Shown in pieces: positions 35,626-43,759 of a DNA stretch of 64,000 nt. Every line of letters begins with the position of its first letter. The first letter of the stretch is position 1. Origin of the DNA: JAIRTY01 sp050257395 (GTDB lineage Bacteria > Actinomycetota > Actinomycetes > Streptosporangiales > Streptosporangiaceae); assembly GCA_050257395.1 (NCBI GenBank), contig JBLMWU010000276.1, positions 10,197 to 74,196 of the forward strand, written 5' to 3'. Under the pieces are notes generated by a model. That model did no database searches. It was not told the DNA's origin and was given only the letters and a program-made list of their open reading frames with translations. The position numbers and the translations under genes were made by a program.

Positions 35626-35669
35626 TAGAACGTGTTCCACTTTCCCGCCCGGATCTGTAACGTGTTCTA
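35626..35669. promoter_or_regulatory. two KstR-type operators
   Basis: TAGAACGTGTTCCA (35626-35639) and TGTAACGTGTTCTA (35656-35669) each fit TnnAACnnGTTnnA exactly, the motif bound by KstR, the TetR-family repressor of sterol catabolism in mycobacteria and rhodococci. The copies are 30 bases apart, so on the same helix face. They lie 55-98 bases before the aldehyde dehydrogenase start and just after the crotonase stop. No KstR gene is in the window. Other TetR repressors can share this motif. Confidence 0.7.
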
Positions 35670-35723
35670 CACCGACGGCGGGAATCGCCGGCCACCGCCC
35701 AGCTGTCATGCGAGCGCACCGGG

Positions 35724-37232
35724 ATGGTCCAGATGGCTGCAACTGCCGAGCAGGTCACCGGCACCTTCGACGTCGTCAACCCGGCGACCCGCGAGGTGGT
35801 GGGCAGCTACCCGGTGCACACCGCCGGCGACGTCGCGAAGGCCGTGGCGGAGGCCCGCGAGGCCCAGCGCTGGTGGGAGTCGCTGGGCTTCGAGGGGCGC
35901 AAGCCCTACCTGCGCCGCTGGCTGCGCTGGCTCGCCCTGCACTGCGACGAGGTGTACGAGATCGGCCACCGGGAGACCGCGCGGCCCAGGGCCGACGTCC
36001 AGTTCGAGCTGTTCGCCGGGCTGGAGGACGTCCGCTGGGCCGGGGCGCACGCCGGGCGGGTGCTCCGCGGGCGGCGGATCGCCCCCGGCCTGGCCATGAT
36101 GAACTTCGACGCCCGGCTGTCCTACCACCCGCTCGGCGTGATCGGGGAGATCACCCCGTGGAACGCGCCGGTGTACGTGACGCTGTCCGGCATGGGCGCC
36201 GCACTCGCCGCCGGCAACGCGGTGGTGGTCAAGCCGAGCGAGCTCAGCCCGGGCTCTGCCATCATCACCATCGAGGCGTTCCGGCAGGCGAACCCGGACG
36301 CGCCGGCCGGGCTGCTCGGTTGGGTCACCGGCTTCGGGGAGACCGGGGCGGCGCTGTGCGCATCCGGCGTGGACAAGGTGGCCTTCACCGGCTCGCCGGC
36401 CACCGGCCGCCGGGTGATGGCCGCCTGCGCGCAGCAGCTGACCCCCGTCGTGCTGGAACTCGGCGGCAAGGACGCCACCATCGTCGCCAATGACGCCGAC
36501 CTGGACGCCGCCGCGCGCGGGGTGGTCTGGGGCGCCCTCTTCAACGGCGGGCAGGCGTGCGTGGGGGTCGAGCGCGTGTACGTGGTGGAGCAGGTGCGCG
36601 AGGCGTTCCTGGCCAAGGTGCGCGAGCAGGCCAGCGGCATCGCCGTCGGGGTGGAGGAACTGAGCGCCTACGGCCCGATGACGGTCGCCGCCCAGGTCGA
36701 CATCGTCCGCCGGCACGTCGGCGAGGCGCTCGCGGCCGGCGCGCAGGCGCTGGTCGGCGGGCTGGAGTCGATCAGGCCGCCGTACATCGACCCGATCGTC
36801 CTGGTCGACGTGCCAGAGGACTGCCCGGCGGTCCAGGAGGAGACCTTCGGGCCGGTCATGGTCATCAACACCGTCGCCGATGTCGACGAGGCGGTGCGGC
36901 GCGCCAACGGGACCGCGTTCGGGCTCGGCTCATCGGTGTACTCGGCCCGGCGCGGGCCCGCGATCGCGTCCCGGCTGCGGGCGGGCGGCACGACCATCAA
37001 CGCCGTGCTGAGCTTCGTCGGGCTGTCGTCCATCCCGTTCGGCGGCGTCGGCGAGAGCGGCTTCGGGCGGTTCCACGGCGCCGACGGGCTGCGGGAGTTC
37101 AGCTACGCCAAGTCGACCGCGCGCAAGAGGTTCAACCTCGGCCAGGACATGCAGGCGTTCCCCCGCACCCCCGACCAGTTCGGCGCCGTCCGCAAGACGC
37201 TCCGGCTGCGGTACGGCCGGACGCTGCACTAG
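35724..37232 (+). CDS. NAD(P)-dependent aldehyde dehydrogenase
   Basis: 502 residues of normal ALDH length. It has GEITPWNAPVYVTLSGMGAALAAG at the entry to the Rossmann fold, VVVKPSE, FTGSPATGRRV, the general-base Glu in LELGGKDATIV and the catalytic Cys in NGGQACVGVERVYV. EETFGPVMVI and IPFGGVGESGFGR follow. It oxidises an aldehyde to its acid in the cytoplasm. ATG 35724 and ATG 35733 are both possible; neither has a strong ribosome site. Two KstR-type boxes lie directly upstream, suggesting a substrate from sterol or other lipid breakdown. The gene is monocistronic as far as can be seen, with a 104-base gap before the lipoprotein gene. Confidence 0.9.
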   Translation: MVQMAATAEQVTGTFDVVNPATREVVGSYPVHTAGDVAKAVAEAREAQRWWESLGFEGRKPYLRRWLRWLALHCDEVYEIGHRETARPRADVQFELFAGLEDVRWAGAHAGRVLRGRRIAPGLAMMNFDARLSYHPLGVIGEITPWNAPVYVTLSGMGAALAAGNAVVVKPSELSPGSAIITIEAFRQANPDAPAGLLGWVTGFGETGAALCASGVDKVAFTGSPATGRRVMAACAQQLTPVVLELGGKDATIVANDADLDAAARGVVWGALFNGGQACVGVERVYVVEQVREAFLAKVREQASGIAVGVEELSAYGPMTVAAQVDIVRRHVGEALAAGAQALVGGLESIRPPYIDPIVLVDVPEDCPAVQEETFGPVMVINTVADVDEAVRRANGTAFGLGSSVYSARRGPAIASRLRAGGTTINAVLSFVGLSSIPFGGVGESGFGRFHGADGLREFSYAKSTARKRFNLGQDMQAFPRTPDQFGAVRKTLRLRYGRTLH

Positions 37233-37336
37233 CCGCGGGACGCAGGAGCGTGCCGCACCAACTCGCGAAATCTGTGCATGTGACACGTTTTTGCATTCTG
37301 GGTGGAGATCGCGGGCACTGGCGTCACACTCGTGCC

Positions 37337-37870
37337 ATGACGAGCATCGGCTGGCCTGGGCCGCACCGGGCATCTGCGGCGGTGGGCGCCCTGCTGTGCG
37401 TCACCCTGGCGGCGTGCTCCGGCGGGGCTGCCGCGAGCCCGTCGCCGCGTCCTGCCCATTCCCGGGCCGCCTCAGCGGCGGAGCCGGTCAGCGGGCCGGC
37501 CGCCGTCGCCGCGGTCACGGCGAACTGGAAGACCTTCTTCAGCGGCGCGGCCCCCATTCCGCGCCGCCTCGCGCTGCTGCAGGACGGGCACCAGTTCGCC
37601 GCCTTCGTCCGGTCGCAGGAGAAGACGGCAGAGGGAGCGCTGATCCTGCAGACGGCGGCGGCGGTGAACTCGGTGACGCTGCAGCCAGGGGACATGGCCA
37701 GCGTGACGTTCACCTTCCTGCTCAGCGGCAAGCCGCTGGAAAAGAACCTGCAGGGCACCGCCATTTACAGCGGGGGCAGGTGGAAGGTCGCGGTCACGAC
37801 GTTCTGCGGCCTGCTCCGGCTGGCTTTCGGCAAGAGCAAGCACTCGGTCCCCGCCGCCTGCGGGAGCTGA
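37337..37870 (+). CDS. putative lipoprotein of unknown function
   Basis: 177 residues from ATG 37337. The N-terminal signal ends in the lipobox LAAC (Cys about 27), so the mature protein should be lipid-anchored on the outer face of the membrane. A Ser/Pro/Ala-rich linker follows, then a small alpha/beta domain of about 115 residues with VTANWKTFFSG and IYSGGRWKVAVTTFCGLLRL. That domain resembles the NTF2-like outer domains seen in actinobacterial lipoproteins. It lies 4 bases before the MFS gene, so the two are co-transcribed. I cannot name a function. Confidence 0.75.
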   Translation: MTSIGWPGPHRASAAVGALLCVTLAACSGGAAASPSPRPAHSRAASAAEPVSGPAAVAAVTANWKTFFSGAAPIPRRLALLQDGHQFAAFVRSQEKTAEGALILQTAAAVNSVTLQPGDMASVTFTFLLSGKPLEKNLQGTAIYSGGRWKVAVTTFCGLLRLAFGKSKHSVPAACGS

Positions 37871-37874
37871 CCCG

Positions 37875-39443
37875 GTGGCCCGCGCCCTCGCCGCGCCCGC
37901 CGCGGTCCACGGCGGCGCCCGGCGCCGCCCCATCGCCCTGGCCGCGCTGTGCACGCTGCTGTTCCTGACGTTCCTGGACAACACCGTGGTGAGCGTCGCG
38001 CTCGCCAGCATCCAGGCCGACCTGCACGCGGGGGTGTCAGCGCTGCAGTGGGTGGTGGGCGCCTACGCGCTGACCTTCGCGGGGCTGATGCTGGGATTCG
38101 GCATGGTCGGCGACGAGTTCGGCCGCAAGAAGGTCATGCTGGCCGGCGCGGGTGTGTACTGCGCGGGCGCGCTGATGTCGGCGGTGGCGCCGGCCGTGGG
38201 CATCCTGATCGCCGGGCGGGCCGTGATGGGGCTGGGTGCCGCCGCGAGCGAGCCGGGGACCCTGTCGATGATCCGGCAGCTCTACGCCGACGAGCGCAGC
38301 CGTAACCGGGCTCTCGGCGTGTGGGCCGCGGTCTCCGGTTTCTCGCTCGCCCTCGGGCCGGTCCTCGGCGGCGCGCTGGTAGGCCTGTGGAGCTGGCGGG
38401 GCATCTTCTGGTTCGACGTCGCGTTCGGGCTCGCGGTCATGGCGGTCGCGGCCGTGGTGCTGCCGGAGAGCTCCGACCGGCGGGCCGGGCGGGTGGACAC
38501 CGTGGGCACGCTGCTCGGCGCGGCCGCGCTGGCGGCACTGGTCTTCGCCGTCATCAACGGCGAGACCGCGGGCTTCACGGCGCCGGGGGTGCTGGCCCTG
38601 TTCGGCGTCAGCGCGCTGGCGGCCGCCGCGTTCGTGCTCTGGGAGCGCCGGACCGCCCATCCGCTGCTCGACATCCGGTTCCTGCGCCTGCCCCGGTTCG
38701 CGACGCCCAACCTGATCGCGGCCTGCTGCTACTTCGCGACCTTCGCGATCTTCTTCTTCACCGCCCTCTACCTGGCCGAGGTGACCGGGTATTCCGGCTA
38801 CCGCATCGCCGCCGTGTTCCTGCCGATGACCGCCGTGATGATCGTCGCGTCGCTGCTGGCCGGCCGCTGGACGACCGCCGTCGGGGTCCGCTGGTCGCTG
38901 GTCACCGGGTGCCTGCTCTTCGCCGCCGGGCTCGCCGCGGCCAGCGCGGTGCTCGGCCCGCACCCCGGCTACCTGCCGCTCGCCTCGGCGCTGGCGCTGG
39001 CAGGCGCCGGCCTGGGGACCTGCGTCGTGCCCATCACCTCGTCCGTGCTGCAGGCAGTGCCGGGTGAGCGGTCCGGGATGGCGGCGTCGGCCACCAACAC
39101 CAGCCGGGAGATCGGCGCGGTGACCGGGGTGGCGGTGCTCGGCGCCCTGGTCGACGCGCAGCTGAAGTCCGGGCTGATCAGCCGGATGACCCACCTGCAC
39201 ATCCCCGGCGTGCTGCAGACGTTCGTCATCCAGGCGGTGGAGCACGGCGGCGGCGGAGCCGCGCTCGGCGGGGCTGGCGCGGCCAGCCAGGGCGGGCTGG
39301 TCGGGCAGCTCTACCAGGCCGGGTTCGCGGCCTTCGAGTCCGCCCTGCACGAGGCCCTGTACCTGTCCGCCGCGCTGCTGGCCGGCGCCGCGCTGCTGGC
39401 CGCGGTCACGCTCCGCCGCCACCCGGCGGCCGGGCCGGAGTGA
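37875..39443 (+). CDS. MFS transporter (DHA2, 14-helix type)
   Basis: 522 residues, GTG start 4 bases after the lipoprotein stop with GGGAG upstream. Helix 1 has FLDNTVVSVALASIQADL, the DHA2 signature. Motif A is GDEFGRKKVMLAG, and motif C lies near LALGPVLGGALVGLW. About 14 helices are predicted, with a loop rich in Gly and Ala (about residues 455-475). It probably exports a drug or metabolite. Co-transcription with a lipoprotein is known for some actinobacterial exporters (LprG/P55-like arrangement), but this lipoprotein is not recognisably LprG. The downstream gene is 173 bases away. Confidence 0.87.
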   Translation: MARALAAPAAVHGGARRRPIALAALCTLLFLTFLDNTVVSVALASIQADLHAGVSALQWVVGAYALTFAGLMLGFGMVGDEFGRKKVMLAGAGVYCAGALMSAVAPAVGILIAGRAVMGLGAAASEPGTLSMIRQLYADERSRNRALGVWAAVSGFSLALGPVLGGALVGLWSWRGIFWFDVAFGLAVMAVAAVVLPESSDRRAGRVDTVGTLLGAAALAALVFAVINGETAGFTAPGVLALFGVSALAAAAFVLWERRTAHPLLDIRFLRLPRFATPNLIAACCYFATFAIFFFTALYLAEVTGYSGYRIAAVFLPMTAVMIVASLLAGRWTTAVGVRWSLVTGCLLFAAGLAAASAVLGPHPGYLPLASALALAGAGLGTCVVPITSSVLQAVPGERSGMAASATNTSREIGAVTGVAVLGALVDAQLKSGLISRMTHLHIPGVLQTFVIQAVEHGGGGAALGGAGAASQGGLVGQLYQAGFAAFESALHEALYLSAALLAGAALLAAVTLRRHPAAGPE

Positions 39444-39616
39444 CCCGGGGGGCGGCGCCAGCTGTCAGCCAGGTGGCTAGCGCAGCCGGGCAGCCACAGA
39501 ATTACCGCCTGCGGCTCCCCGGCCGGCACCGCCGGGCGCAGCCCGCCGGGTACCGTGGCCGCCGGGGATGATCACCCCCGGCAAGGGCGCGGGGGAAGCA
39601 GTCCAGCGAGGTGCTG

Positions 39617-40039
39617 ATGGGAAGCAGGCTCACCGAGATCGTCGTGGACTGCCGCGACCCGCTGGCCCAGGCCGCCTTCTGGGCGGCTGCCCTCGGCTAA
39701 CACGTGGTGCGCACGGGGAAAGGCGAGGCCGAGATCGCCGCCTGGCCGCAGGAACCGGCTGACCTGGCCGAGCAGGTGCGGCACGCGCCCATCGCCCCGG
39801 CGCTGGTGTTCGTGGCCGTGCCCGAGGGCAAGACGGTCAAGAATCGCCTGCACCTGGACATCAGGCCGGTCGGCTGCTCCTATGAGGCAGAGGTGGAGCG
39901 GCTGACCGGCCTGGGCGCCCGGCGGGCCCGCGTGGGCCAGGAGGCGCGGCCCTGGGTCGTGCTCGCCGACCCGGAGGGCAACGAGTTCTGCGTCCTCGGC
40001 CCGCTCGCGGCTTCCGCCGGGGGGACGCCGGACGCCTGA
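39617..40039 (+). pseudogene. glyoxalase/VOC-like protein broken by an in-frame TAA
   Basis: From ATG 39617 the frame reads MGSRLTEIVVDCRDPLAQAA, then FWAAALG, then a TAA at 39698-39700, then continues in the same frame HVVRTGKGEAEIAAW to a normal TGA at 40037-40039. The whole (about 139 residues) looks like a glyoxalase-like/VOC domain: HLDIRP in the middle and VVLADPEGNEFCVLGP at the end. Relatives typically have Tyr after ALG, so TAC to TAA is the likely change. A GTG at 39704 could re-start the second part, but it would lack the first beta strand. This is either a recent nonsense mutation or a base-call error. Confidence 0.75.
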
Positions 40040-40063
40040 GCACCAGCGTGCCCAGGACGGTGC

Positions 40064-40576
40064 TCAGCCGCGGCGGACGGCGAAGTTGTAGCAGCCGTAG
40101 CCGACGTTGCGCAGGTGCACGACCATGACGTCCGGCCGGGCGAGCATGTCGCGGATCACCGTCACGGCGTGCCCGCCGTCGCTGGCCAGGACGCCGTCAG
40201 TGATCTGCCCGTCCCGGCCGTAGCCGCGCACGACCTGCTGGCGGTGGCTCAGGGCGGCCGGGTACCGGTCCGGGGTGGGATAGCCGCCGCAGGGCTCGGC
40301 GTGGATGAAGACCGGGCCGCGTTCGGCGTAGGCGCCGCTGGGGCCGGGCGGGCTGTAGGCGATGAGGAGCACCTGCTCGCCGGGGGCCGATTCGCGCAGG
40401 CAGCACCGCAGCGGATTGCCGCCCTCGGTGTCGGCCGCCGCGGTCAGCCGGTTGCCGGCCTCGTCCACCCCGGCCGCCCTGATCTGCTGCAGCCGGGCCG
40501 GCGGGATCGGCTCGAAGACAAGCCGGTCACCGGCGGGGGCTGCGGTCGTGATCTGCTCAGAAGGTTGCGTGCTCAT
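40064..40576 (-). CDS. DUF1203 domain-containing protein
   Basis: 170 residues matching DUF1203. It has FEPIPPARLQQIRAAGVDEAG near the start, then NPLRCCLRESAPGEQVLLIAY, then GPVFIHAEPCGGY, ending VHLRNVGYGCYNFAVRR. The paired Cys in RCCLR and the HAEPC motif are family hallmarks; metal binding has been suggested but no function is established. It is cytoplasmic with no signal or helix. It stands alone on the minus strand, convergent with the broken glyoxalase-like gene. Confidence 0.82.
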   Translation of the reverse strand: MSTQPSEQITTAAPAGDRLVFEPIPPARLQQIRAAGVDEAGNRLTAAADTEGGNPLRCCLRESAPGEQVLLIAYSPPGPSGAYAERGPVFIHAEPCGGYPTPDRYPAALSHRQQVVRGYGRDGQITDGVLASDGGHAVTVIRDMLARPDVMVVHLRNVGYGCYNFAVRRG

Positions 40577-40675
40577 ACCTGGCAGACGCCGGCGGCGGCC
40601 GGAACGTGAGATGCGGCACCGGCACGGCTGAGCCGCCGGGCGGGGAACGGTACTCGCCCCGTCGCGGGCGGGCGG

Positions 40676-41059
40676 TCAGCCGAGCAGCGCGGCGCGGATG
40701 AGGTCCTGCAGTTCCGCGTCGGGGATGCTCGCGGCGTCCGCGGGGCTCAGCCTGATGGTCCCCTTCCCCGCGGCCAGACCCGGATGACGCGCGGAGAAAC
40801 CACCGTCCCGGCCAGGCGACGCGTAGATCGACAGCCCGTGCTTCCAGGCGCCGACGTTCAGGCGGCGGCGCCCGATCCGGTAGGTCGGCATCCCGTACGA
40901 CAGCGCCACGGTGGCGTCCGGGCAGGCCGCCATGACCAGCTGATGTACCCGGTCGAACAGCGGCCGGTGCCCGCTGTCCATCTCGTCGCGGTAGCGGCGC
41001 ACATCCTCATCCATGACGCCAGCCCCGCCACCGGTGCCTGGCCGCTCCTGCCCGCTCAT
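40676..41059 (-). CDS. DUF1801 / YdhG-like protein
   Basis: About 127 residues from ATG 41059 (GAGGGGGG 7 bases upstream); an ATG at 41014 is a shorter option. It has the DUF1801 core: VMAACPDATVALSYGMPTYR, a WKHGLSIYASP segment and the C-terminal KGTIRLSPADAASIPDAELQ. Relatives include frataxin-fold proteins such as YdhG, proposed as iron chaperones, though the function in actinobacteria is untested. It is a single gene with a gap on each side. Confidence 0.8.
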   Translation of the reverse strand: MSGQERPGTGGGAGVMDEDVRRYRDEMDSGHRPLFDRVHQLVMAACPDATVALSYGMPTYRIGRRRLNVGAWKHGLSIYASPGRDGGFSARHPGLAAGKGTIRLSPADAASIPDAELQDLIRAALLG

Positions 41060-41137
41060 GGGCACCCCCCTCGTCCGGCGGTTCCACTGATGAGACGAGC
41101 CGCGCCGCCCGGACTCATCGCCCGGGCCGGCCGGTGA

Positions 41138-42022
41138 TCACGAGGCGGTCAGGTGGCGGCTGGCCGGCGCCCCGGCCAGCTGGTGCGAGTGCTCCCACAG
41201 CCGGGACGCGAGCCCGGGGTCGGCGGCCTGCTTGTTCCTGGGCTCCTCCGGCCTGAAGCGATGGAAGTAGACCCCGTTGACCGACTGCGGGTCCGGTGCC
41301 GTGGCCAGGCGGAGCAGGGGCGCGGCGCCCTGCTCGGGGGTGGACAGGACCACCCGGGTCAGCCCGGTGCGCATCGCCACGCCGGCCAGCGGGGCCAGCC
41401 TGGTGTCCCGCGCGACCTCGCTGATGACCATGCCGGGGTGGAAGGCCGACGCGGTCACGCTGGTCCCCTGCGCACGCCGGGCCAGTTCCCGGGTGAACAG
41501 GACGATGGCGACCTTGGACGTCCCGTAGGCGGTCATGGCGCGGTACCGGCCGCCGGTGCGGGCCAGGTCGTCCAGGTCGATGCGCGCGCTGCGGTAGATG
41601 ACGCTGGCGGTGCTGATCACCCGCGCGTCCGGCGCCGCGGCGAGCCGGTCCATCAGCAGCATGGTGAGCAGGAACGGGGCGAGGTAGTTGACCTGGAAGG
41701 TCGTCTCGTGGCCGTCCGCGGTGAGGACGTGCCGGGAGAAGATGCCGCCCGCGTTGTTGGCCAGCACGTCGATCCTCGGGTAGCGGGCCGCGAGCGTGCC
41801 CGCGAGCCGCCGCACGTCGCCGAGCCGGCTGAAATCCGCCACATGCGGCTCGGCGCCGATGGCCGCCGCGACCGCAGCCGTCTTCCGCGGCGACCTGCCC
41901 ACCACCGCGACGGTCGCGCCCAGGGCGCGGAAACGGCGGGCCGCCGCAGCGCCGATCCCCGCACTGGCCCCGGTGACCACCACAGTCATCCCCCGCAGAT
42001 TCCGCGCGTCGTCCATCCGCAT
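41138..42022 (-). CDS. SDR-family oxidoreductase (retinol-dehydrogenase-like)
   Basis: 294 residues with a canonical SDR site: TGASAGIGAAAARRF for NAD(P), NNAGGIF, Ser in VISTASVIY and Tyr/Lys in AYGTSKVAI. The length and the C-terminal extension (after about 250) match retinol-dehydrogenase/WW-oxidoreductase-like SDRs that oxidise or reduce lipophilic alcohols and ketones. It lies 66 bases from a short truncated reading frame on the other strand (42088-42213). No operon partner is seen. The substrate is unknown. Confidence 0.85.
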   Translation of the reverse strand: MRMDDARNLRGMTVVVTGASAGIGAAAARRFRALGATVAVVGRSPRKTAAVAAAIGAEPHVADFSRLGDVRRLAGTLAARYPRIDVLANNAGGIFSRHVLTADGHETTFQVNYLAPFLLTMLLMDRLAAAPDARVISTASVIYRSARIDLDDLARTGGRYRAMTAYGTSKVAIVLFTRELARRAQGTSVTASAFHPGMVISEVARDTRLAPLAGVAMRTGLTRVVLSTPEQGAAPLLRLATAPDPQSVNGVYFHRFRPEEPRNKQAADPGLASRLWEHSHQLAGAPASRHLTAS

Positions 42023-42087
42023 ACGGTAATGCCGATTCCGTTATCCGGTAATGGTGATTCCGGCCGAACCGGCCGTAGCCTCGGCGC

Positions 42088-42213
42088 GTGGTGAGGGAAT
42101 TCCGCGGCCAGCCGGAAAAGACGTGGCTGGACAGGCTCGGCATCACCCTGATACCGGCCATCGACCGGCGGCTGATCCCCCTGACCCGCGGCCGGCTGCA
42201 GCTTCATCGCTAG
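42088..42213 (+). pseudogene. short remnant, possibly a deazaflavin-dependent nitroreductase (DUF385)
   Basis: A 41-residue frame (GTG 42088 to TAG 42213) reading REFRGQPEKTWLDRLGITL, then PAIDRRLIPLTRGRLQL. The layout (Leu-Thr-x-Gly-Arg with flanking helix) resembles the N-terminus of F420-dependent nitroreductase-like proteins, which continue for another 90-100 residues. Here the frame stops and no continuation is seen in any frame before 42291. It is either a decayed gene or a chance frame; the resemblance is by eye. Confidence 0.3.
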
Positions 42214-42290
42214 CGCACCTGCCGGCTAGCAGCCGCTCTGCGCGGCCAGTCAAGGGCGCGGCCGCGCATCTCCAGCCGTTCCGGGACGCC

Positions 42291-42911
42291 CTAGGGGGCG
42301 GTGGCCCTGACGCTTACCTTCGCCCTGCGGCCGCCGCCGTGCTGGTTCACTGTGGCGTCGGTGAAGCCGTGCGCGCGGCAGCGGTCCGCGAACGCGCTGG
42401 CCTGCTCGGGGGTCCAGCCGTGGCTGGCCAGGCCCCTGGCGCCCGGCCGGCTCAGCCGTTCGATGGCCACCAGCCGGCCGCCGGGCCTCAGCACCCGCCG
42501 GGCCTCTTGCAGGGCGGCGTCCAGGTCGGCCCAGTGGTGCACGGAAGCGATGGACCAGGCGACCGACACCGACGAGCCGGGCAGCGGCAGGGCCTCCGCG
42601 CTGCCCTCGGCGTAGCGCACCCCGTTGGCCGAGCGCCGGGACAGGAGGCGGGCGAACCGCAGCATCACAGGTGCGGGGTCGATCCCGACCACCGACGCAC
42701 CGAGCCTGGCTGCCCGGCGGGCGGCGGTGCCCGGCCCGCATCCGATGTCAGCCACCACGTCGCCGGCAGCAAGCTGGCTGACGCGCTCGGCCAGGCGGGC
42801 GTTGGCTTTCCCGCCCAGCACCATGCTGGCAGCGGCGAGGTATGCGGCCGGCCCAGCGAAACCCGGGTAGTGGGCGTGGTGATTGGGGACAGCGGACTGG
42901 CTGGTCGTCAT
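42291..42911 (-). CDS. class I SAM-dependent methyltransferase
   Basis: 206 residues: motif I is VADIGCGPGTAARRAA, post-I is VVGIDPAPVML, and the SVAWSIASVHHWADL region resembles UbiE/Methyltransf_11 enzymes. The substrate could be a small molecule or an arsenical/metalloid-type compound; no diagnostic residues decide. The ATG at 42911 is 46 bases from the divergent MerR gene, with a MerR-type operator in the gap. It is probably induced by whatever that regulator senses. Confidence 0.86.
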   Translation of the reverse strand: MTTSQSAVPNHHAHYPGFAGPAAYLAAASMVLGGKANARLAERVSQLAAGDVVADIGCGPGTAARRAARLGASVVGIDPAPVMLRFARLLSRRSANGVRYAEGSAEALPLPGSSVSVAWSIASVHHWADLDAALQEARRVLRPGGRLVAIERLSRPGARGLASHGWTPEQASAFADRCRAHGFTDATVNQHGGGRRAKVSVRATAP

Positions 42912-42920
42912 GCCCAGACC

Positions 42921-42949
42921 TTGACAGTTGAACCCGGCTTCAAGTCAAG
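42921..42949. promoter_or_regulatory. MerR-type operator in the divergent gap
   Basis: TTGAA-cccggc-TTCAA (42928-42932 and 42939-42943) is flanked by TTGACA (42921) on one side and GTCAAG (42944-42949) on the other. This gives a near-symmetrical element between the methyltransferase and MerR starts. MerR regulators bind such a dyad between overlong-spaced -35 and -10 boxes. The -10 element is not clear on either strand. Confidence 0.45.
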
Positions 42950-42968
42950 TGGCCCCGTGCCCGGACTG

Positions 42969-43349
42969 ATGACGATCGGCGAGATGGCCCGGCGTGCCCA
43001 CGTCGCCACCTCCACCATCCGCTACTACGAGCGGCGCGGCCTGCTGAGCGCCGATGCGCGGCAGTCAGGCCAGCGCCGGTACCGGGCCGGAACGCTCCGC
43101 CGCCTCGTTTTCATCGGCATGATGCAGGACATAGGCCTGACCCTCGACGAGGTCCACGGGATCCTGAATGCTGCCACGGCGGCCGAGTGGAAGCCGATCG
43201 CCAGCCAGCGCCTGGTGGCCCTCGACGACCAGATCGCTGCGCTACAGCACGCCCGCGGGCTGCTCGCCGCCACGCTGTGGTGCAAGTACGACCACCCGGC
43301 GACCGACTGCCAGGTCATGGGTGCCGAGATCGACCGCCGGCTCGGCTAG
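42969..43349 (+). CDS. MerR-family transcriptional regulator
   Basis: 126 residues from ATG 42969; a GTG at 42957 would add four. The N-terminal winged helix is textbook MerR: MTIGEMARRAHVATSTIRYYE, GLLSADARQSGQRRYRAG. A dimerisation helix follows. The C-terminus holds WCKYDHPATDCQVMG, two Cys nine positions apart, which could bind metal or sense redox. This is not identical to the CueR or SoxR clusters. The gene is divergent from the methyltransferase, with a dyad between them, and probably autoregulates and controls that gene. Confidence 0.88.
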   Translation: MTIGEMARRAHVATSTIRYYERRGLLSADARQSGQRRYRAGTLRRLVFIGMMQDIGLTLDEVHGILNAATAAEWKPIASQRLVALDDQIAALQHARGLLAATLWCKYDHPATDCQVMGAEIDRRLG

Positions 43350-43380
43350 GGAGTCTCCGGCAGTTGCCTGGGGAGAGCGT

Positions 43381-43656
43381 TCATTCCGGCACGGCATGCT
43401 TAGCGGGCTGACGCAGCAGCATCGCGGAGGCGGCGCCCCAAAGGCTGATCGCCGCCAGCCAGATGATCATCCGAAGCCATCCCGGCTCGCCCGTGGCCGG
43501 TAGCGAGATTGCCTGTCTGGCCAATGGCGAATACGCATACCACCCGACTTCCGTTGCCAGACTGGTGAGGTAGCCAGCCACGATCGCCAGCGCAAGCCCG
43601 AGGGCGATGATTACCACGATCCGCTGAGCCAGGTTCAGCCGGTCATTCCAGCGCAT
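43381..43656 (-). CDS. small membrane protein, two helices
   Basis: About 91 residues from ATG 43656 (AGGG 8 bases upstream). One helix is near residues 10-32 (RIVVIIALGLALAIVAGYL) and a second near the C-terminus (MIIWLAAISLWGAASAMLL), joined by a 30-residue loop rich in Tyr, Leu and Pro. No family is recognised. It is convergent with the MerR gene. It has coding-type third-position GC, though short hydrophobic frames can mislead. Confidence 0.5.
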   Translation of the reverse strand: MRWNDRLNLAQRIVVIIALGLALAIVAGYLTSLATEVGWYAYSPLARQAISLPATGEPGWLRMIIWLAAISLWGAASAMLLRQPAKHAVPE

Positions 43657-43759
43657 GCGCCAACCCTGGCAGCACGCAGCCGGCACCGCACCCAAACCGC
43701 GCATAAGGCTGACTGCCTTCCGGCGCCTCAGCACGGCCGCCGGGCAGGCAGACCCGGAA

